A stretch of DNA of 64,000 nucleotides from Echinococcus granulosus. Its lineage: Eukaryota > Platyhelminthes > Cestoda > Cyclophyllidea > Taeniidae. A program made the position numbers and the translations under genes. This document shows positions 1 to 13,800 of the stretch, one piece after another. The notes under the pieces were generated by a model. That model saw only the letters and a program-made list of their open reading frames with translations. It was not told the origin of the DNA and ran no database searches. The stretch covers positions 137,517-201,516 of the forward strand of contig NW_020170519.1 of assembly GCF_000524195.1 (NCBI RefSeq). Reading direction: 5' to 3'. The first letter of the stretch is position 1. Each line of letters starts with the position of its first letter.

Positions 1-2106
1 GTGTTGCAAAAAGGTGGAAATGATCAGGATAGGCGGGTTTACAGCGTTACCATAGCAACAACCGACGATAGGGCGAATAACAACTGGGTGTAGCTCTGTA
101 AGGCTACTTCAACTTGCCTTCTTTTTTGAAGTAGATAATTCAGTGGAAAATTATATCTAAGTGGAATTTGCCGGCCAAGGAAATTTAATTAACCTTTATC
201 ATCCCTATGGAAGGGGTCTTCATGCTAGGATTCCCCAATGGTATCTGCGTAATACACCGGCAACAATTCCATAAGAAACCCTCTCATTGTGATGAAAGCT
301 TATTATATCATTTACGGTCCTTTCTGGTGGATGATTTTAATAGCTCGAATACCTGTGGCGGCAGAGGAGTTTTCCCACTGTGGGTAGCATACTCACACCT
401 GTTCATGCAGTTGCAGTGGTCCCCTTAATCGTCCATCCGCACTATCTGTTGTTGAAACAGGAGTCAAATAAACATTTTTTTTATTATTTAATACCTTAAT
501 ACAAATTCTCTATGCAGAAAAGGAGGTGTATCTTACTTATCGTATGTTGTCTGCTTGCGTTATCAAATAAAACGGCTCTTTTTTAAAAGAAAATATGTAT
601 ATATGAAATTCGTTTAAAGGAATAACTCTTTGCCTTTTGGGGCCTTCAACCGGCAAAAAAACTTACGTATTTTTTATTTTTGGGGTGGAACAAATGTATA
701 AATATCCTGCAGATGTTAAGTTTGCCATCGAATTACTCCCAAAAGTCTACAATGTCACCGTTCTCATAATAAAAGAAGTCAAAACTTTTTTTTTCGAGCC
801 ATTCATTTCTTTTTTTTACATTAATAAGGCACATATGGCGCACCTTTTTAAACTTGAAGCACAAAAGGTTTGCATTAAAATTTGCGCTTTCTCAACCGTT
901 ACAGTAAGTGCGCTAAAGCACCGCTTGGATAGAACAACAAGGTTAAACATATTTGGATATCTAAATTTTACTGGCAATCATAAAGTAACAATGGAGTGTC
1001 TTAGAAGCATCTGTCGCAAAATTAAGGTGCCAGCAAACCTTATAGATGATACTCACGTCCACGAACGGCCATGTAGGTAGATAAGTAAGTAGGTGGTTGG
1101 ATGAGTGTGTGGGTAATAAATGGATATTTGATAAACAAAAGGGCTTCAGAGGAGCATCAAGCACCACATTTTAGACTTCTTTATATTTAAATGTGGCACA
1201 ATTTCATTATACTTGATTGACCAATCAAATTGCCATTTAAGAATGGGAAAGATTCAATTATCGGTAGATCAGAGATACCACAAGCCTACTTTGCCGTTTT
1301 CAATTTCAACACCAGATCCCAGGCAAAAAGTCGGAGCGGTATACCATGCTGTAGGAATCGTGTGAAGAGCGAAATCCTCCCCCTTTTTCATGCAACATGT
1401 ATGGACCAGAAAAAAAAGCAATTTAGTTTTTCCACTCTCACCTTAATCCTTAGTCCCCCATTCTCTTCCTTCGAACCGCTGGAAGTTCTGTGCTTGGTGC
1501 ATCTTTGAGACGATTGTTGGTAAACTGTTCTTGCAATACGCCAGAACTAAGTAACGCTTGTTTCGTCTTGGCCAACTTTTCTTTTATGTTAAATGTTCAT
1601 TCAGTAATTCTTATAACTATCCCCGGTTTCGTATTCTTTCAAATAATAAAATCAGCTCTACCTTATTCGCATATTCAACGCAAATGTTAAACTGGGAGTT
1701 ACCTTTTCCACATTTTTAAAGCCACTATAGAGTAAACCGGATTGGAAGATCGACAGACAATGATAAAACACATGTTGCCTTAAACGGCATCCTCTCTTCT
1801 CCTTTCAGTAGTAAATACTGCCTTCGGTGATTTGTTATATAAGTAACTTTTTTGTAGCACAGGTAACAGGATTGGATCACGCAACAGTAAAATAAATCCT
1901 GCAGGTTTTGGAAACAATTCGGTAACCATCTGTATAATTCTGCGGAGTTTCGTGTGGATTGGGGACAATAGTACTTCTTTCAAACATTAAAATAAGCTAT
2001 TTTTGTATTTCTTAAAAAGCCAAGCAAATATGCGGGCTAGGCTCCAATAAACCCATCAATGCAGTCTTTTATAAAAGAAAATATTCATGATTGGTAAATA
2101 ATGTTA
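1..2106. other. gene-free stretch
   Basis: No coding exon was recognised. The open frames here, such as 637-1080 on the plus strand, have unusual composition with homopolymer runs of T and A, show no family motif, and in several cases lack an ATG. The stretch lies downstream of the calsyntenin 3' end. It recurs at 44374-46479. Confidence 0.5.
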
Positions 2107-2735
2107 GGAGCTAATTATTTATTTAACTTCCGATTTGGTAACGGACCACTGAGGGGTACCGCCATTGTACCTTCGGTTGGGTGATCTGGCTTTCAGACCA
2201 TAACAGTAGCATCAACCCCTTCTTTGTGTCGACAATACATATTCTGCCCGAGTATCAGGTCTTCTTTTGCCCTCGGGGAAGTCTCGGGGTGAAAAAGTGA
2301 TGGTAGCAGAATGTGGCCCCTACCTTAAGGGGAAAATACCCTAATATCTACTGCCAGGTGATGAAATGCTGTCTAACGGAAGAAGGGCATACTACGCGGA
2401 TGGGAGTATATGTGATGATCCTTAGCAGAAGGTCTGAAAATGAAGTCTGCCTTCGGCAAATACCCTAGTCCGGTGTTCCACGGAAATACCATTCAAAAAA
2501 GCGCATTACGGAGATGCCTAACGTTTCAGCATGAAAATATCAATTATACAAAATAGCGTTACCTCCACCAACTTGCTACTACCTAGGGAAGATTCCAAAT
2601 AGAAATGGTTAGGCAGCATCGAAGTGAAAAAGTTACACGAAGGGACAGATGCGAAACCTCTTCCCCAAGGAACAAAGTTAGCTCCCGCCTATTATTAATG
2701 GACTCTGCTTTTGGGTCGGCCTACACGTTCTCCCC
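2107..2735. repeat. dispersed repeat family, member 1 (near full length)
   Basis: This is one of at least six diverged relatives in the window. Shared landmarks in order are: a tttaactt...ggtaacggacc block near the start; a gccattgtacctt...gggt block; a caatacatattctgcc block; a cttct...aagtctcggggtg block; a later gaaaatgaagtctgccttc block; and an end block actctgcttttgggtcggcc. The same order is seen in the members at 7370 and 20755. No intact reading frame spans it and no target-site duplication was found, so the class is unknown. The copy-2 equivalent is 46480-47108. Confidence 0.6.
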
Positions 2736-2944
2736 TCTCCAAACGTGGTTCCCTAATTGAGTGAACCTCCAGATCCAGAAGAATTGCCATAAGGGATAGG
2801 TGACGATGGGATGAAGTGTTTTCTGAGTAGCGTACAAATTCGATAAAAGATACGTTTGGTTCGTGGGCGTTTTCCCTACACCATCGAGTATGCTGTGACC
2901 TTGACCAAGGGAAGGGGGATGATGGTCAAAAGAGGAGTCCATGT

Positions 2945-3125
2945 AGTACATTATTTGCTTGTTTAACTAGTTGTTTTAATAACGGACCGCTAGTCGATTC
3001 CATCGTACCTCTACCAGGCTGGCTAGCTTCTAGACCATATGCATGACCCCTCAGCTCTCGGAAATACACCTTCTGCCCCAGTATTATGACTTCTCTCTGC
3101 TATGGAAAAGTCTCGGGGCTCTACA
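2945..3125. repeat. dispersed repeat family, member 2 (5' fragment)
   Basis: It carries only the first part of the family: ttgcttgtttaacta, then aacggacc, then the attctgccccagtattatg-like block and the aaagtctcggggc block, after which similarity stops. It lies about 200 bp beyond member 1 in the same orientation, so the pair looks like a nested or tandem insertion. The copy-2 equivalent is 47318-47498. Confidence 0.55.
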
Positions 3126-3538
3126 ATCCAACAAAATTTTACATTTTTTCGTGCTCTTTATGAGAATATTTTAACTACCCGGGTTTTTGTATGAGCATGC
3201 TGCCTCCAAATTCTTAAAATTTTGTACGGTAGTTTAGTCTCGACATTGTTTATGCTGAAGTAGAATAATACTCGTCTTGCTGTTTGATATGGCATGATAA
3301 AAACAACGAATCTTTGCCAAACTACAACTTTCTAGGCAGCAGTCTCATAATAAAGGCAAGTTGATGTTGGCTTAACGATTTTGTTGACAACAACCTGCTA
3401 GGGATTATCAATTCATCCTCTGGCTTTGCAGCAGAAGCGTTTTGATAGCATTATTCAAAGCCGAGTTTCTTCAAAGATCACCTCCCAATTCACTACTTAT
3501 CTGGATAATTTAAAAATACTTGTAATTTTAAATAGTTT

Positions 3539-3544
3539 TTTATT
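3539..3544 (-). promoter_or_regulatory. possible poly(A) signal of calsyntenin
   Basis: AATAAA is read on the minus strand about 540 bases beyond the calsyntenin stop codon. A variant ATTAAA lies nearer, at 3683-3688. Either could serve as the 3'-end signal, and the sequence alone does not decide between them. Confidence 0.3.
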
Positions 3545-4085
3545 ACCCATCACTACGTTTGGAGGGATTACCAAATCTCCCTACTTAACTGCTATCGCTT
3601 GTTTATAGTGAGTGTGTGTGTGCCAGGGGTGATTTTATGCGTAAGGCACAACTTCTATTCATAAAATTACTATTTCAGAGCTTTTAATTCTCATCACTCA
3701 TATTAACCTTAGGGTGACAACTCTGACAAGCACAATAAGGTGTAGTGGACACCAGATGGTCGTCCGTGGTCAATGCTCACTCCGCATAGAGCCTTCAGCA
3801 GTACCACACAAACCCTAGGAATGGAATGGACCAAGTATCTCTTACCAACTCCACCCGTAATGATAAGTTACTTTAGTCAAACAAAATAAAGATGTATAAG
3901 ACTTCCTTAAGAAATACTATGACATGATTGTCTAACATGGGACAGTACACAGCTGCTCTGCCTACTTGGAACAATAGTAACGACAACGGTAACGACATCG
4001 TAACAACATCGAATGTGGGAAATGAGAAGAGATAATGACAGCACAACGTTGGGTCAAAAACACAAAAATCAGCGGTTTGATGAGT

Positions 4086-4839
4086 TCATTTACTGCCGTA
4101 ATCATGTGCTGTCCACTCCAGTGGATGTTTGTAGTCAAGTGAATGGGTCGTGCTCGATACGCCAACTGTGGCGTCCTCCGCATCGGAAATTAGCAGTTTT
4201 TGATCGAGTTCAACACTTCCCATGCGGGATTGTGCTGGTTTCAATAGCTCAAATTCAGTGGTCTAGACGAGAAAATGTAGGATTCCCGGCTATTTGTACA
4301 TTTTAAAGCTTGTAAATCACCACAAAAATATGCTCTGGCAGTGAGAAATGAATAACCTAGGTAATTGGCGCCAAACGAGTCTTTCTACATGAAATTTTCC
4401 CAAGTAAACTTACGCTATCATTCTCCGATTCACTTGACGAAGTGCTATCAAGTGACGAGGGTGTTGGTGGTGGCGGTGGTAAAACTCGGCTCATTTGGAA
4501 GTGCACCCTCTGTTTAGGTCTAATTTCTGCTCTTGATGACCTACTAGAAGCGAATTTGGGCCTTATCACAGGCACCCAGATGTCTTCCTCGGTATCCTCA
4601 CGACCCCGTCTTTTGGTGAAATCCTCCTCCTCTTCTTCATCGTCCTCTCCATCTCTGCAGTGCTCATTTGCGGCCACGTAGCCGACAGTGGTTGTAATGA
4701 AATTCCGCGTGAAACTTGGAGATGCACGATACCTGCGTCGGCGAATCGACTTATTGCGAACCCAAACTAGACCGGCCAGAACGACAATTAGTCCGACTGC
4801 GAGGATCATTACACCCACCCAGTAGCTCCAAGTGTGGGT
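4086..4839 (-). other. CLSTN: calsyntenin exons 14-15: membrane helix and cytoplasmic tail
   Basis: Exon 14 (4839-4414) starts THTWSYW, then a 20-residue helix (906-925), a stop-transfer cluster of four arginines (931-934), an Asp/Glu run (about 961-972), an EEDIWVPV segment around Trp986 and a pentaproline run (1019-1023). It ends at a strong GTAAGT donor after SESENDS. Exon 15 (4262-4086) follows a ttttctcgtctag acceptor in the same phase and ends LEWTAHDYGSK. This aligns with the family C-terminus LEWDDSTLSY but has lost the two acidic residues after the tryptophan. Without splicing, the frame runs 18 codons into the intron to a stop at 4357. Confidence 0.85.
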
Positions 4840-7800
4840 CTAAAATACGGTTAGCCAGTGGGAAAATCGCTTTGTTTTTTAGAAAATTTCTAATTAGATT
4901 TGTTTGGTTTATTCTATAACCAAAATTTGCTGAACGCAAAGTCGAAAAGTGATCTAATAATCTTTTAGGAAGTTTTAACTGCTTGATTATCAAACTCAAA
5001 CAAGAACGATACGCCTTTCAGGAAATAGTTCAACTTGTCACAGAGAGCATTAAGAAGACTAATGTCAAATCACATGTTTGCCAAGTCGGAGGAAACCCCA
5101 AATACTTTAATGCAAGCATCGGCCCCGTGCAACCACACTGCTTCTAACACTTAGATTCTGAGCTCTCTTAGTATGGACCCCTTAGATTAACTAACATGAA
5201 GCCTCGTGGATAGTGCTACAGGAAATCGCAGTAAAAATGAGATAGATGTATCCGGTGGAACAATAAAACCATCTATATGCATGAATAATGCATTCAAGGA
5301 CTGTATTTTGAACAATTTATTCTAACGATATTGGCCAAACTGCATCAAGAATTCCCTAGACGAAAAGCTTGCTACATCAGCGATCTAAATAAAAATGCTC
5401 TTTTTATACAATTCAAAAGTCAATCATCTGACCAAACTATTATAGTGTTTGCAGTCCAAATTCTTTTAACTGGTTCACTGTTAAACACAAATGAGGACTC
5501 ACTAACCCTAGACTTCATATCACCCCGAAGTGGAAAGGCGACTGGTTGGACGTCCTCGAAAAAGACACGTTTTTCATCGTGATCAATCAGCTCCTCGCCC
5601 AAGGCCTCAAAGGAGTCGGTGTCAACAGTACGAAACTACAAAAAATTTCAAACACCAATCTTCCCTGTCTTAGAAAAACAAATTTAGCATAGGCAATTAA
5701 TAAATAATAGGTATTGATATATTTGTTGGATATGAAACCAGTATCAAGGAGACGTTTAGAGCCACATTGTTTATTTTCTGCACCAGTTCGTCTAAAGGCC
5801 TGACAGTAAGATGACGGCTTACGCTCCTATAAAAGGGTTTTAATCTCTGAAATATGATGTCTAGATAAATGTTGCGATAAGAAGCGATGCAGTCAATAAA
5901 CAACATTCTATTCCAAAACAATAAAGATTCTCTATTCTGAATTGTATAAGCATTTGAATGGGGCATAATCTCTAGGTTACACTCCATTTTCGTCTTTTAA
6001 GTTAAAAAATCACATAACATGTTTTTTTTTTAAAAAAACCCACACTTTAATTCCGCTCTATTTAGTTCAGTGTCACATAACGTAGGCTACGTTTTACAGA
6101 ATGGTATAGCAACTAAAGCGCCAACTTCTGTCCACAGCGTCCCCTGATTGGCTCATTGCACATGATTGTATCTACAGATAGCAAAATAGTAATTTGTTCT
6201 ATCTACTAGCTTAGGCATTCAAAAGCAGTGAAGCGGGGACCAAAATATGCCTGGTTAAACCAACATTAAGTTCCATGATTTCAAATAGAGAAATTGACTT
6301 AAGCACGAGTACCCCTAATAAGTGATTGAAAGTTGAATGAATGACTTTTTGAGGGAGAATATAACACATGGTGTTTTATAGTTTTGCTTCTTTTCACCTG
6401 TGTTTCCAGTTGGTTACTGCGATGAAAGACAATCATCTTCTCATCATCATCTTGAATCATCGCGGTGCACTGAATGCTGACACATCGAGTTAAGCCCTTC
6501 ACAGCATTCCTGTGTTTCCAAGCCATGTGTCGAAGTAGGTCATTATAGACATCGGTAGAGGCCTTGCCCACGATTCCATAGCTGCTTCTTGTCCGTTCAA
6601 ACCGTATTCCAATACCACTGAGAGAGGTAGTGGAGAATCCGCCGACAAAAATTGTTTCCTGGCCCAATTGAAGGCGATTGGTCAAGAGGCCACAACTGTT
6701 GGCATTGCAACTGAGAACTGGTAGTTAAGAGAACACGATGATCACAAAAGACTTATAGGAACATTTTCACTTGTAAAGATCCTTTTGATCCTAAGAAAGC
6801 ATTTTGCTGCTCGTTTATGCAGAGAAATGCACCGCTATCCCAACTGTTATCGGAAAAAAAACAAATTTCTGAGTAATTTTGTTGCTTATAATACCCGAAC
6901 GAAGCCACAACCACCTTTAATTTATGGAGCTCGATCTAAGGTCAAAAACTCTTCATAGAGGGTTAGATAAGATCGCTTTTTCGACTTATAATCTAATTTT
7001 CTGAATAAGAGATCAAGTTAAAAAAATTAACAAATTTGCTGTTTAATGGAGAGCAAAGCTTTGGTTTCAATGCCACTGGGGCCGCTTCTTAAATGCCTCT
7101 GAGTCCTAATCTAAAGTATTTTTAGTTGTTATATTTTGCTGGGAATTTTTTTAATGAATACTGCAAACTCAACACTGATGTGTTTGTGACGAACAGTAAA
7201 TGCCTTTAAACTGGTCTATTGTTAGGTCTTGGTCACTAGTGTAGCCTTTTTGCCTCTCATTGCTCTGCTTTCAGCTAAGAATTCAAAAAAATGTAAACTT
7301 GAATGTGCATCACGTTAGAATGGAGAATGCAGTGTGGAGCTTGGATAGATTCTTTACACTTCAGTCTCTGTAGTTTGCATTTCTGTTTGGCGGAATAGCC
7401 TTCAAGCCATGTCGATAGCTTCAGTTCTTTTGTACGTCAGTAATATATCTACTGTCATACCACCATGACTTCGTAAGTCTTCAGCAAAAACTCGGGGCAC
7501 CATGCTGATGGCAGCGGTGAGATTCCTATCCTGAAGGACAACTACGCTTGTTTATTTTATTAGATGATGAGTCTTCAAGTGACCGAAGAAGAGTGCATGC
7601 TGTGGATGGAAATTCTGTTAAGACTTCTAGCGGAAAGGTTAAAAATGACGCCTACCTTCAGCAACCGTCTCAATCTCGTTTTCTGTGGAAATGGTATTAA
7701 TAACTTAAATGACACCAGCCGTGAATCGCTTGGAAAACCTCCTTACAGAGGTGTCGACTCTACCTACATGAGGATATCAATTAAGGCACACGCGATATCC

Positions 7801-10800
7801 CCTCTAGAACTCAGATTGATATATGCAGCTGGAGGGCACTAAAGTGGCAACAAAATGGCAAAGCGACGTAGACCCAAAACCCATTCCCAACAGAACTATT
7901 TTACATTCCGTCTTTTATTAAGTGACTTTTCATATGTAAGGCTTTAATAGTTGGTTTAAATGTGCGTTTTGAGAGGCGGGAACCAAAATCCCCCCATATT
8001 GTGCTTCCCCTCAGTAACATGATCTCCGAGTATTTGTTTTGAGTATTTTATGCAGGAAATTCTTAAAAAAAATGAATGCGTAATCGATTCAAGTGGGAAA
8101 ATTTGAAACTAATAACTTCGCTTTTAAAAGTCACTAAGGAGAAGCTGTGCTTCAAACTTTGTTTTATTTTTAAATAATACCTATCTTAGTTAAATGTTTA
8201 CAATATCATTATCTTCCGGAAAGCATCAGAGTAAAACAGGAGCAAGAGGAAAGAAGAATGAATTGCAGAAGGTTTCTTCTCGCAACTGTTGCATACTACA
8301 CTCAGAATGGCTGATCAATTCCATGACAACCTTCTCCACTTGGCTACTGATGCAGATATCTCTGTTGGTAGCCACTGAGCATCGACTTTTAAAAAATTTT
8401 GAATGACAATCTGGTTCCTTGATTTTATATAAAGATTGGTCTTTTGCTATTTGCTCATGGGGTATCAAGAAGCAGAGGTTTCCTAACTGAATGCATATTC
8501 ACGAGAATCATCACTGGCATACTGCAGGAAAGGCGTCTTTGAAGCATTTACAACCTTTAGATGACTCACCGCGGCTGTGAGCCCCATTATTGTACCATAT
8601 TCTGCTTGAAATTTCATCCTTTTATTCTCCACACACTGTCCCATGCAATCTTGATTTACATCGTCTAGACCGGCACACGACATGAGCTCTGGGTACTAGC
8701 AATAGGGTATTGCGTGCAGCACTGCCACGGTTACATTCCTTTGTATGTTAACTGTTGGCCTCGTTATAACTCAAATGCACACTACACTTAATTCTACCTT
8801 ATTTTCTCAGTGGTTTACAGCACAGTTTTTTACTCGGCCTCACCGTTTACACCCAAATGCTCCAACTCCTCCAAGCACCTGGGATCGGAGGCCTCCCAGG
8901 TAAGATTTGCGTCAGGAATGAGGTATTGTCCCCTTTTAGCCTCCGACACGCTTATTGCTCGTTTGGTGCCTTCCAACGCCTGCAGAGAGGTGCTTTGCAG
9001 CCTCAGTCGATAGCCGCAGGGGTCTTCCGCACTCGGCGACGAAAGCCCTTCAAGATCGTTGCGAGGCTGGTCCAAATCCTTCCTTGCTGCAGCATCAATC
9101 AGCGTGATATTCACTTCGGGAAGTGGAGATGTTGTGTTGGTTTCTAAACATCTGAAGAAAAATCAAAGTAGCTAAAAGTCTCTCATAAAAAGGTTAGGAT
9201 ATCTTAATAGAACCAACCTACATCCTGCTTGCATGTGTTAGCTTTTAATGATATAACACCAATTAGATCAACTTTCCCCACGAAGAGAGCTGATACGATA
9301 AAGTAGAACGGCCTCTGGAAATATCCCCCATTTCCGTCAAACATGCCAACTTTAATGCGTGGGAGATTGCATACAAGTATGTGTGTATGTAAAGCTCATC
9401 TCACAAGAACTCCTGGTAAGCTTACATGCAACCGTGTGTAGATTCCAAAAGCTGCACTATATTCCTTTTTAAGAAAAGTTAAATTGTAAATTACTTTCAC
9501 AGATGAATGAGTTAATGTACCGAGACCGCCTTTTCCTCCCCTTCTTAAACAAACCCAACTTATAGTTCATTTTCAGTGAAAAGTAGACCACTTTAAGGAA
9601 TGATTGAAGTAAACGCAAATTGAGGATGAAAAGAGGAGGCTCATGAGTTACCTTTGTATCCAATTCTTTAAACTAATACAGAATAATTTTGTGGGCGCTT
9701 TTATTTTGTCGTGCACATAGACGATAACATCAGCAACGCCCTTTTTGGTAAGATGGAATTTCATGCAGTATTTTATGCCCTATGCACACCTAAAATACCA
9801 TAATACGCATTCATTTAAAGTAAATTTTGTTTTTGGTGCCCCATTAAAAAGTCTATGCACATTGCTGCATTACATTTGTTAGGGTAAGTGCGGGTTTATT
9901 TGCTGCATTGCCTTGCTGAAATTTTCGCCCCTGTTCCATATATCTCTCGGCTTAAACAAGAATTAAACGATTACCATTTTGAACAGCCTATTTCGGTGCC
10001 TCGAAAAATCGGACGTGCAGAGTTCTAAGGATCGAGCTCATAAAGAAAGACTTTCTTTTAACTATTCGCCTAAAATTTTCAATAAGCTACAGGAATGTAA
10101 TGGTAAATTTTGCTAGTAATGTTGTTGTCCCTGAAAAAAAGCTTTAGATTGCATGATCGAACAAAAAATACGCAAATGCATTACCAATGTATGCTTTGGG
10201 CTAGTCTATTGGAAATATTACGTGTTGAAAAGAATCGCAGTATTATCAGTTGAAGAAGTCTTACTGGAAATATCAAGTTCTATGTAGGTTCTCTAAAGGT
10301 GTTCCTCAATGTTTGGGTCATTTTTTTTCTTTAAATTTGCCAAGGAGAAATCACGTCAGCGACTCGTTAATAAACATACAGAAAAGGCAAACACTTGCTT
10401 TTGGGTCAAATATTTGTTCCGCAATTGTTTTCTCCACGATCGTAAGTAATTCAATGCCATTAACACCAATGCCAAGCTTCGGGGGTTCCTTTTGCATAGT
10501 TTCACATTTTACTAACGTTACCAAGAGGTCATTTTACTTAACATGAGACTATGAAACCGCTCACTGGATATAACTCGCCAGACGCAAAGTCACCGACGGA
10601 ACACCATCCAGGTTGACCACATTCAGTTGCTGCAGGACACTGCTCACTTGTGCCGCTTGCAAGCTGACCATTCGAATGCCACGAAAGGGTAGCTCCCAGG
10701 TAAGCTTTGTGGAAGGAGTCAGGAGGTGGAGCGCCTCCTGATTCAAAGTGAGGCGAGGTTTACAGTCAATTAAGCACTCGATTGTGGTCGGTTTCAACAC

Positions 10801-13800
10801 TGTCCCGTACAATAAGCTCATATCTGCAATCTGACCCTAAAGAAGTGGAATGTTTAATGTGTTAATCCGGCATCCAGCTATTGTGGAGCATTAAAATTAG
10901 AAAATTTTTTAAGTAAAATGTTTAGGAGTGTGATTTTAGCTACATTACTAAGGTGGTGATTTAATCGTAATCGCAAATCAGCAACTACCACCGAAATCGC
11001 CAGAATTTTCTCGGGGATTAAAAACATGCCTTGCTCACAGTTCATGTAGTTCTACTTTCTACTTCTGAGGGTGTGGATGTAAAAGAATATGCCAGAGAAA
11101 GTTGATGATATTCAAAACGGGATGGGGAGTTATTTACCTCAGTTAGGGATGCTGCTGTGCTGACTATTTTTGACCTCGTGGTGCAGCTTTGACTCAATTC
11201 ATGCTTTTTAAACCAAATGCAATTTTGGAGTGATTAATGAATATTTTTGCACTTTCTATTAGCTGAAGTAGACCAGGGTTGTAAGAAGTGGAGGAACGAC
11301 AATTTTTTGTAGGTTTATAGGGATTAAGCACACGATTCTGCCTTTAAAGTAACTTTATCTTCAATTTTAGACTTGTGCAAAGATTTTTGAAGAGCCTACC
11401 TTCAGTCATGCAAAACTTACTCCCCTGATGGGCGACACTTAAAGGTGGCTAATATTGTCAAAGAGACACTTGGAAGGACGAATTACACACTTCAAGTTTG
11501 ACAATTTGAATCGAAGTATTTTCAGTACTGCATTAATTTTCACCTACCTTTTGAAACGAATCATCAAGAATGTTGTCAAGTGGAAGAAAAATAATCTTTT
11601 AAATCAAAAAATGGATAGAAAGTAAGATACCTTAAAGATATGCGAGAATTTCTCTGGATTAGAAGCAGACCATGCAGCTCCAATGATAGCGAGTGACTGG
11701 CCCTCGGGTGAATCGTCCGCAAAAGTCGGAGGAACATTCAGGATCGGTCCTGATGAAATCTTTTCAAGTTCATCTCTGCTCAGAAATATCCCCACCTTTG
11801 GGCAAACAGGAAACACAAAGTCTACTACTTTTAAACGCCAGAAATTTTGAGACTTAATGTGTTAGACTTGTCCAACGAATTTGCCATTTGTTAGTCTAGC
11901 TCTAGAATTTAAAAATTAACTGTTCCCTGAATGTTAAATGAGGTGGTTAAAAGGCTGTTTGAGCATTCTCAAAGTTGACAATTTAAAGAGATGAAAGCAG
12001 ATTTGCTAATGTCCTTCTACGAAATAAAATAAAGGCTTATATCCATTTCTTTTCGGGAAGTCAGGAAAGGTCTTTTTCAAGAAATATGGATGGAATTTAA
12101 CTTCAGTAGACCCTATCAACTCATGAGGAACTCACACTTTGTTCTTTTCCTTTCGATTGGTAGTTGATTGTCATTAGGACCCATTCCTCCTCAACAATGT
12201 GCGAGCTCGACGAGAATGTCCATGAAGTAGACGGAAGATTGGAAAACTTTTTCAGGCAAACAATTATGTCTCTTCCCCTTTTAGAGATCGTCAAAGTAGA
12301 GACTTTGTAGTCTAGAACAACACCGATTTAGCGTACCCAGCATAGACATCACTAAATTTGTAGCAGTCTCGTACCATTAGAACAATCATTTGGCTGGGCA
12401 TCTAGCTTGGTTCACTAATCATAGTGGTGTACTACTCGGGTTGCTTGTTTAACTTTACGCAGGCACTGAGGAGCACGGCCATTGTACTTCCGCCAGGCGA
12501 CATGGCCTTCGGGCCTTGCCAGTAGCCCCTCAGCCGCTTCGTACACTGATATTACATACTCTGCCCCAGCATTATGTCTTATTTCGTCGTCAAGGTAGTC
12601 TTGACATGTCACAGTAGTACCCCTGAATTTCAAGGTCTTTCTAATTAGATGGACCCAAAAAAACCTTCCTTTAAGCACAGAAAAGGGCTATAAATTTACA
12701 TTAAATGATCAGTGTTAAATAAAAATCAACTAATTAAATGAGTTCGATAGCATATACGATCTGGTACTTGCCAAATTCAAAACGCTTTCCCGAAACTACG
12801 TAATATACTTATCAAAAGATCGCTAGATTTTACAATTATTTTGGGGTGCAAATCTCGCGCTTCTGGATGCAGTCCAAGATTAACTGCGTCATTTCGGAAG
12901 GTCATTTTATCCAGCGCTCAAAATCAAAGGCCCCAAACGTAGAAGAGCCTACCGAAAATATTTTTGCCGTAGAACAGGACCTCAATTGGAATGTCACCAG
13001 GTATGTTGGGAGGTAGGTGCGGGTACTGGCGAATCCAAAAGAAGAGGGAAAATTGGAGATTATTTTCACCATCCTCCGACCCGCGTAGATCAGACGCTTG
13101 AATTAGCTGATCAGTTACGTTAAGCGGAGACTTGCTAGAGTAAAGGCGTTTTGTGTCGGCCATGAGTTTTGTCAGAGCTGAATGTTTTGATCGCAGGCCT
13201 AAAAAAAAGTGTGAAAGTATATGTGCAGAGCAAAAATACCCTTTTGTCGCCTATCTTGGAATAGTTTGCCGTTAAGCATGAGTAAATCCGCTCGTTAAAG
13301 TCGAATTTAAACAACAAAGTTGGCTCTTTGTTCCAGTTCAATTAGGAAGCCACAAATAAAGGCAAAATTCAGCTCGTTCTGCAAGTTGAGCTTTTGTTTA
13401 GGTAAAGTTAAGTTGGGTAAAAGTATCGAATCTTACACCAAAATAGTTGTTGGATCAAAAAAGTGGTATTGGGAATTAGGCTGGAAAAAAACGCATTCCC
13501 TCTCCAAGCTGTCATCGAATAATGGTCATCACTTTCTCTACTAATGTCCCAGGGGAAAAGCATCTAGAGCAGGCCCCACCCTTTTTGCTCATCTTTTGAA
13601 TATAATACGCATTCTTTTTGCCTTTCCAAACTAATTCAAATTTTGTTTCATAATTAGCTGTGTCACTTCTATGTGATGTGCAGTCCATGTAAGGAAATCA
13701 AGTCAGCACACATATGCAGCGCTATGGGATGATGTGTCACTGTTTTTAGCTACTTTTTTTCGCAAAAGCAAAATTCTACCAAAATTGGCTAAATCATAAA

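Noticed and set aside
4013..4306. Plus-strand 97-codon frame
   Set aside because: It is antisense to calsyntenin exon 15 and its flank, whose minus-strand frame fits the splice phase and aligns with the family C-terminus.
4442..4681. Plus-strand frame with a poly-serine end
   Set aside because: It is the antisense of calsyntenin exon 14, where the Glu-rich acidic run reads as serine on the other strand.
7564..7842. Plus-strand 92-codon frame as a gene
   Set aside because: It lies inside a member of the dispersed repeat family, within a calsyntenin intron.
8596..8695. Alternative reading of exon 11 in another frame (VPRAHVVCRSRRCKS)
   Set aside because: It meets a stop before any usable donor and has no family similarity; the GLDDVNQDC frame is open and in phase.
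8857..9147. Plus-strand frame of 96 codons
   Set aside because: It is antisense to calsyntenin exon 10, which has family similarity and proper splice borders.
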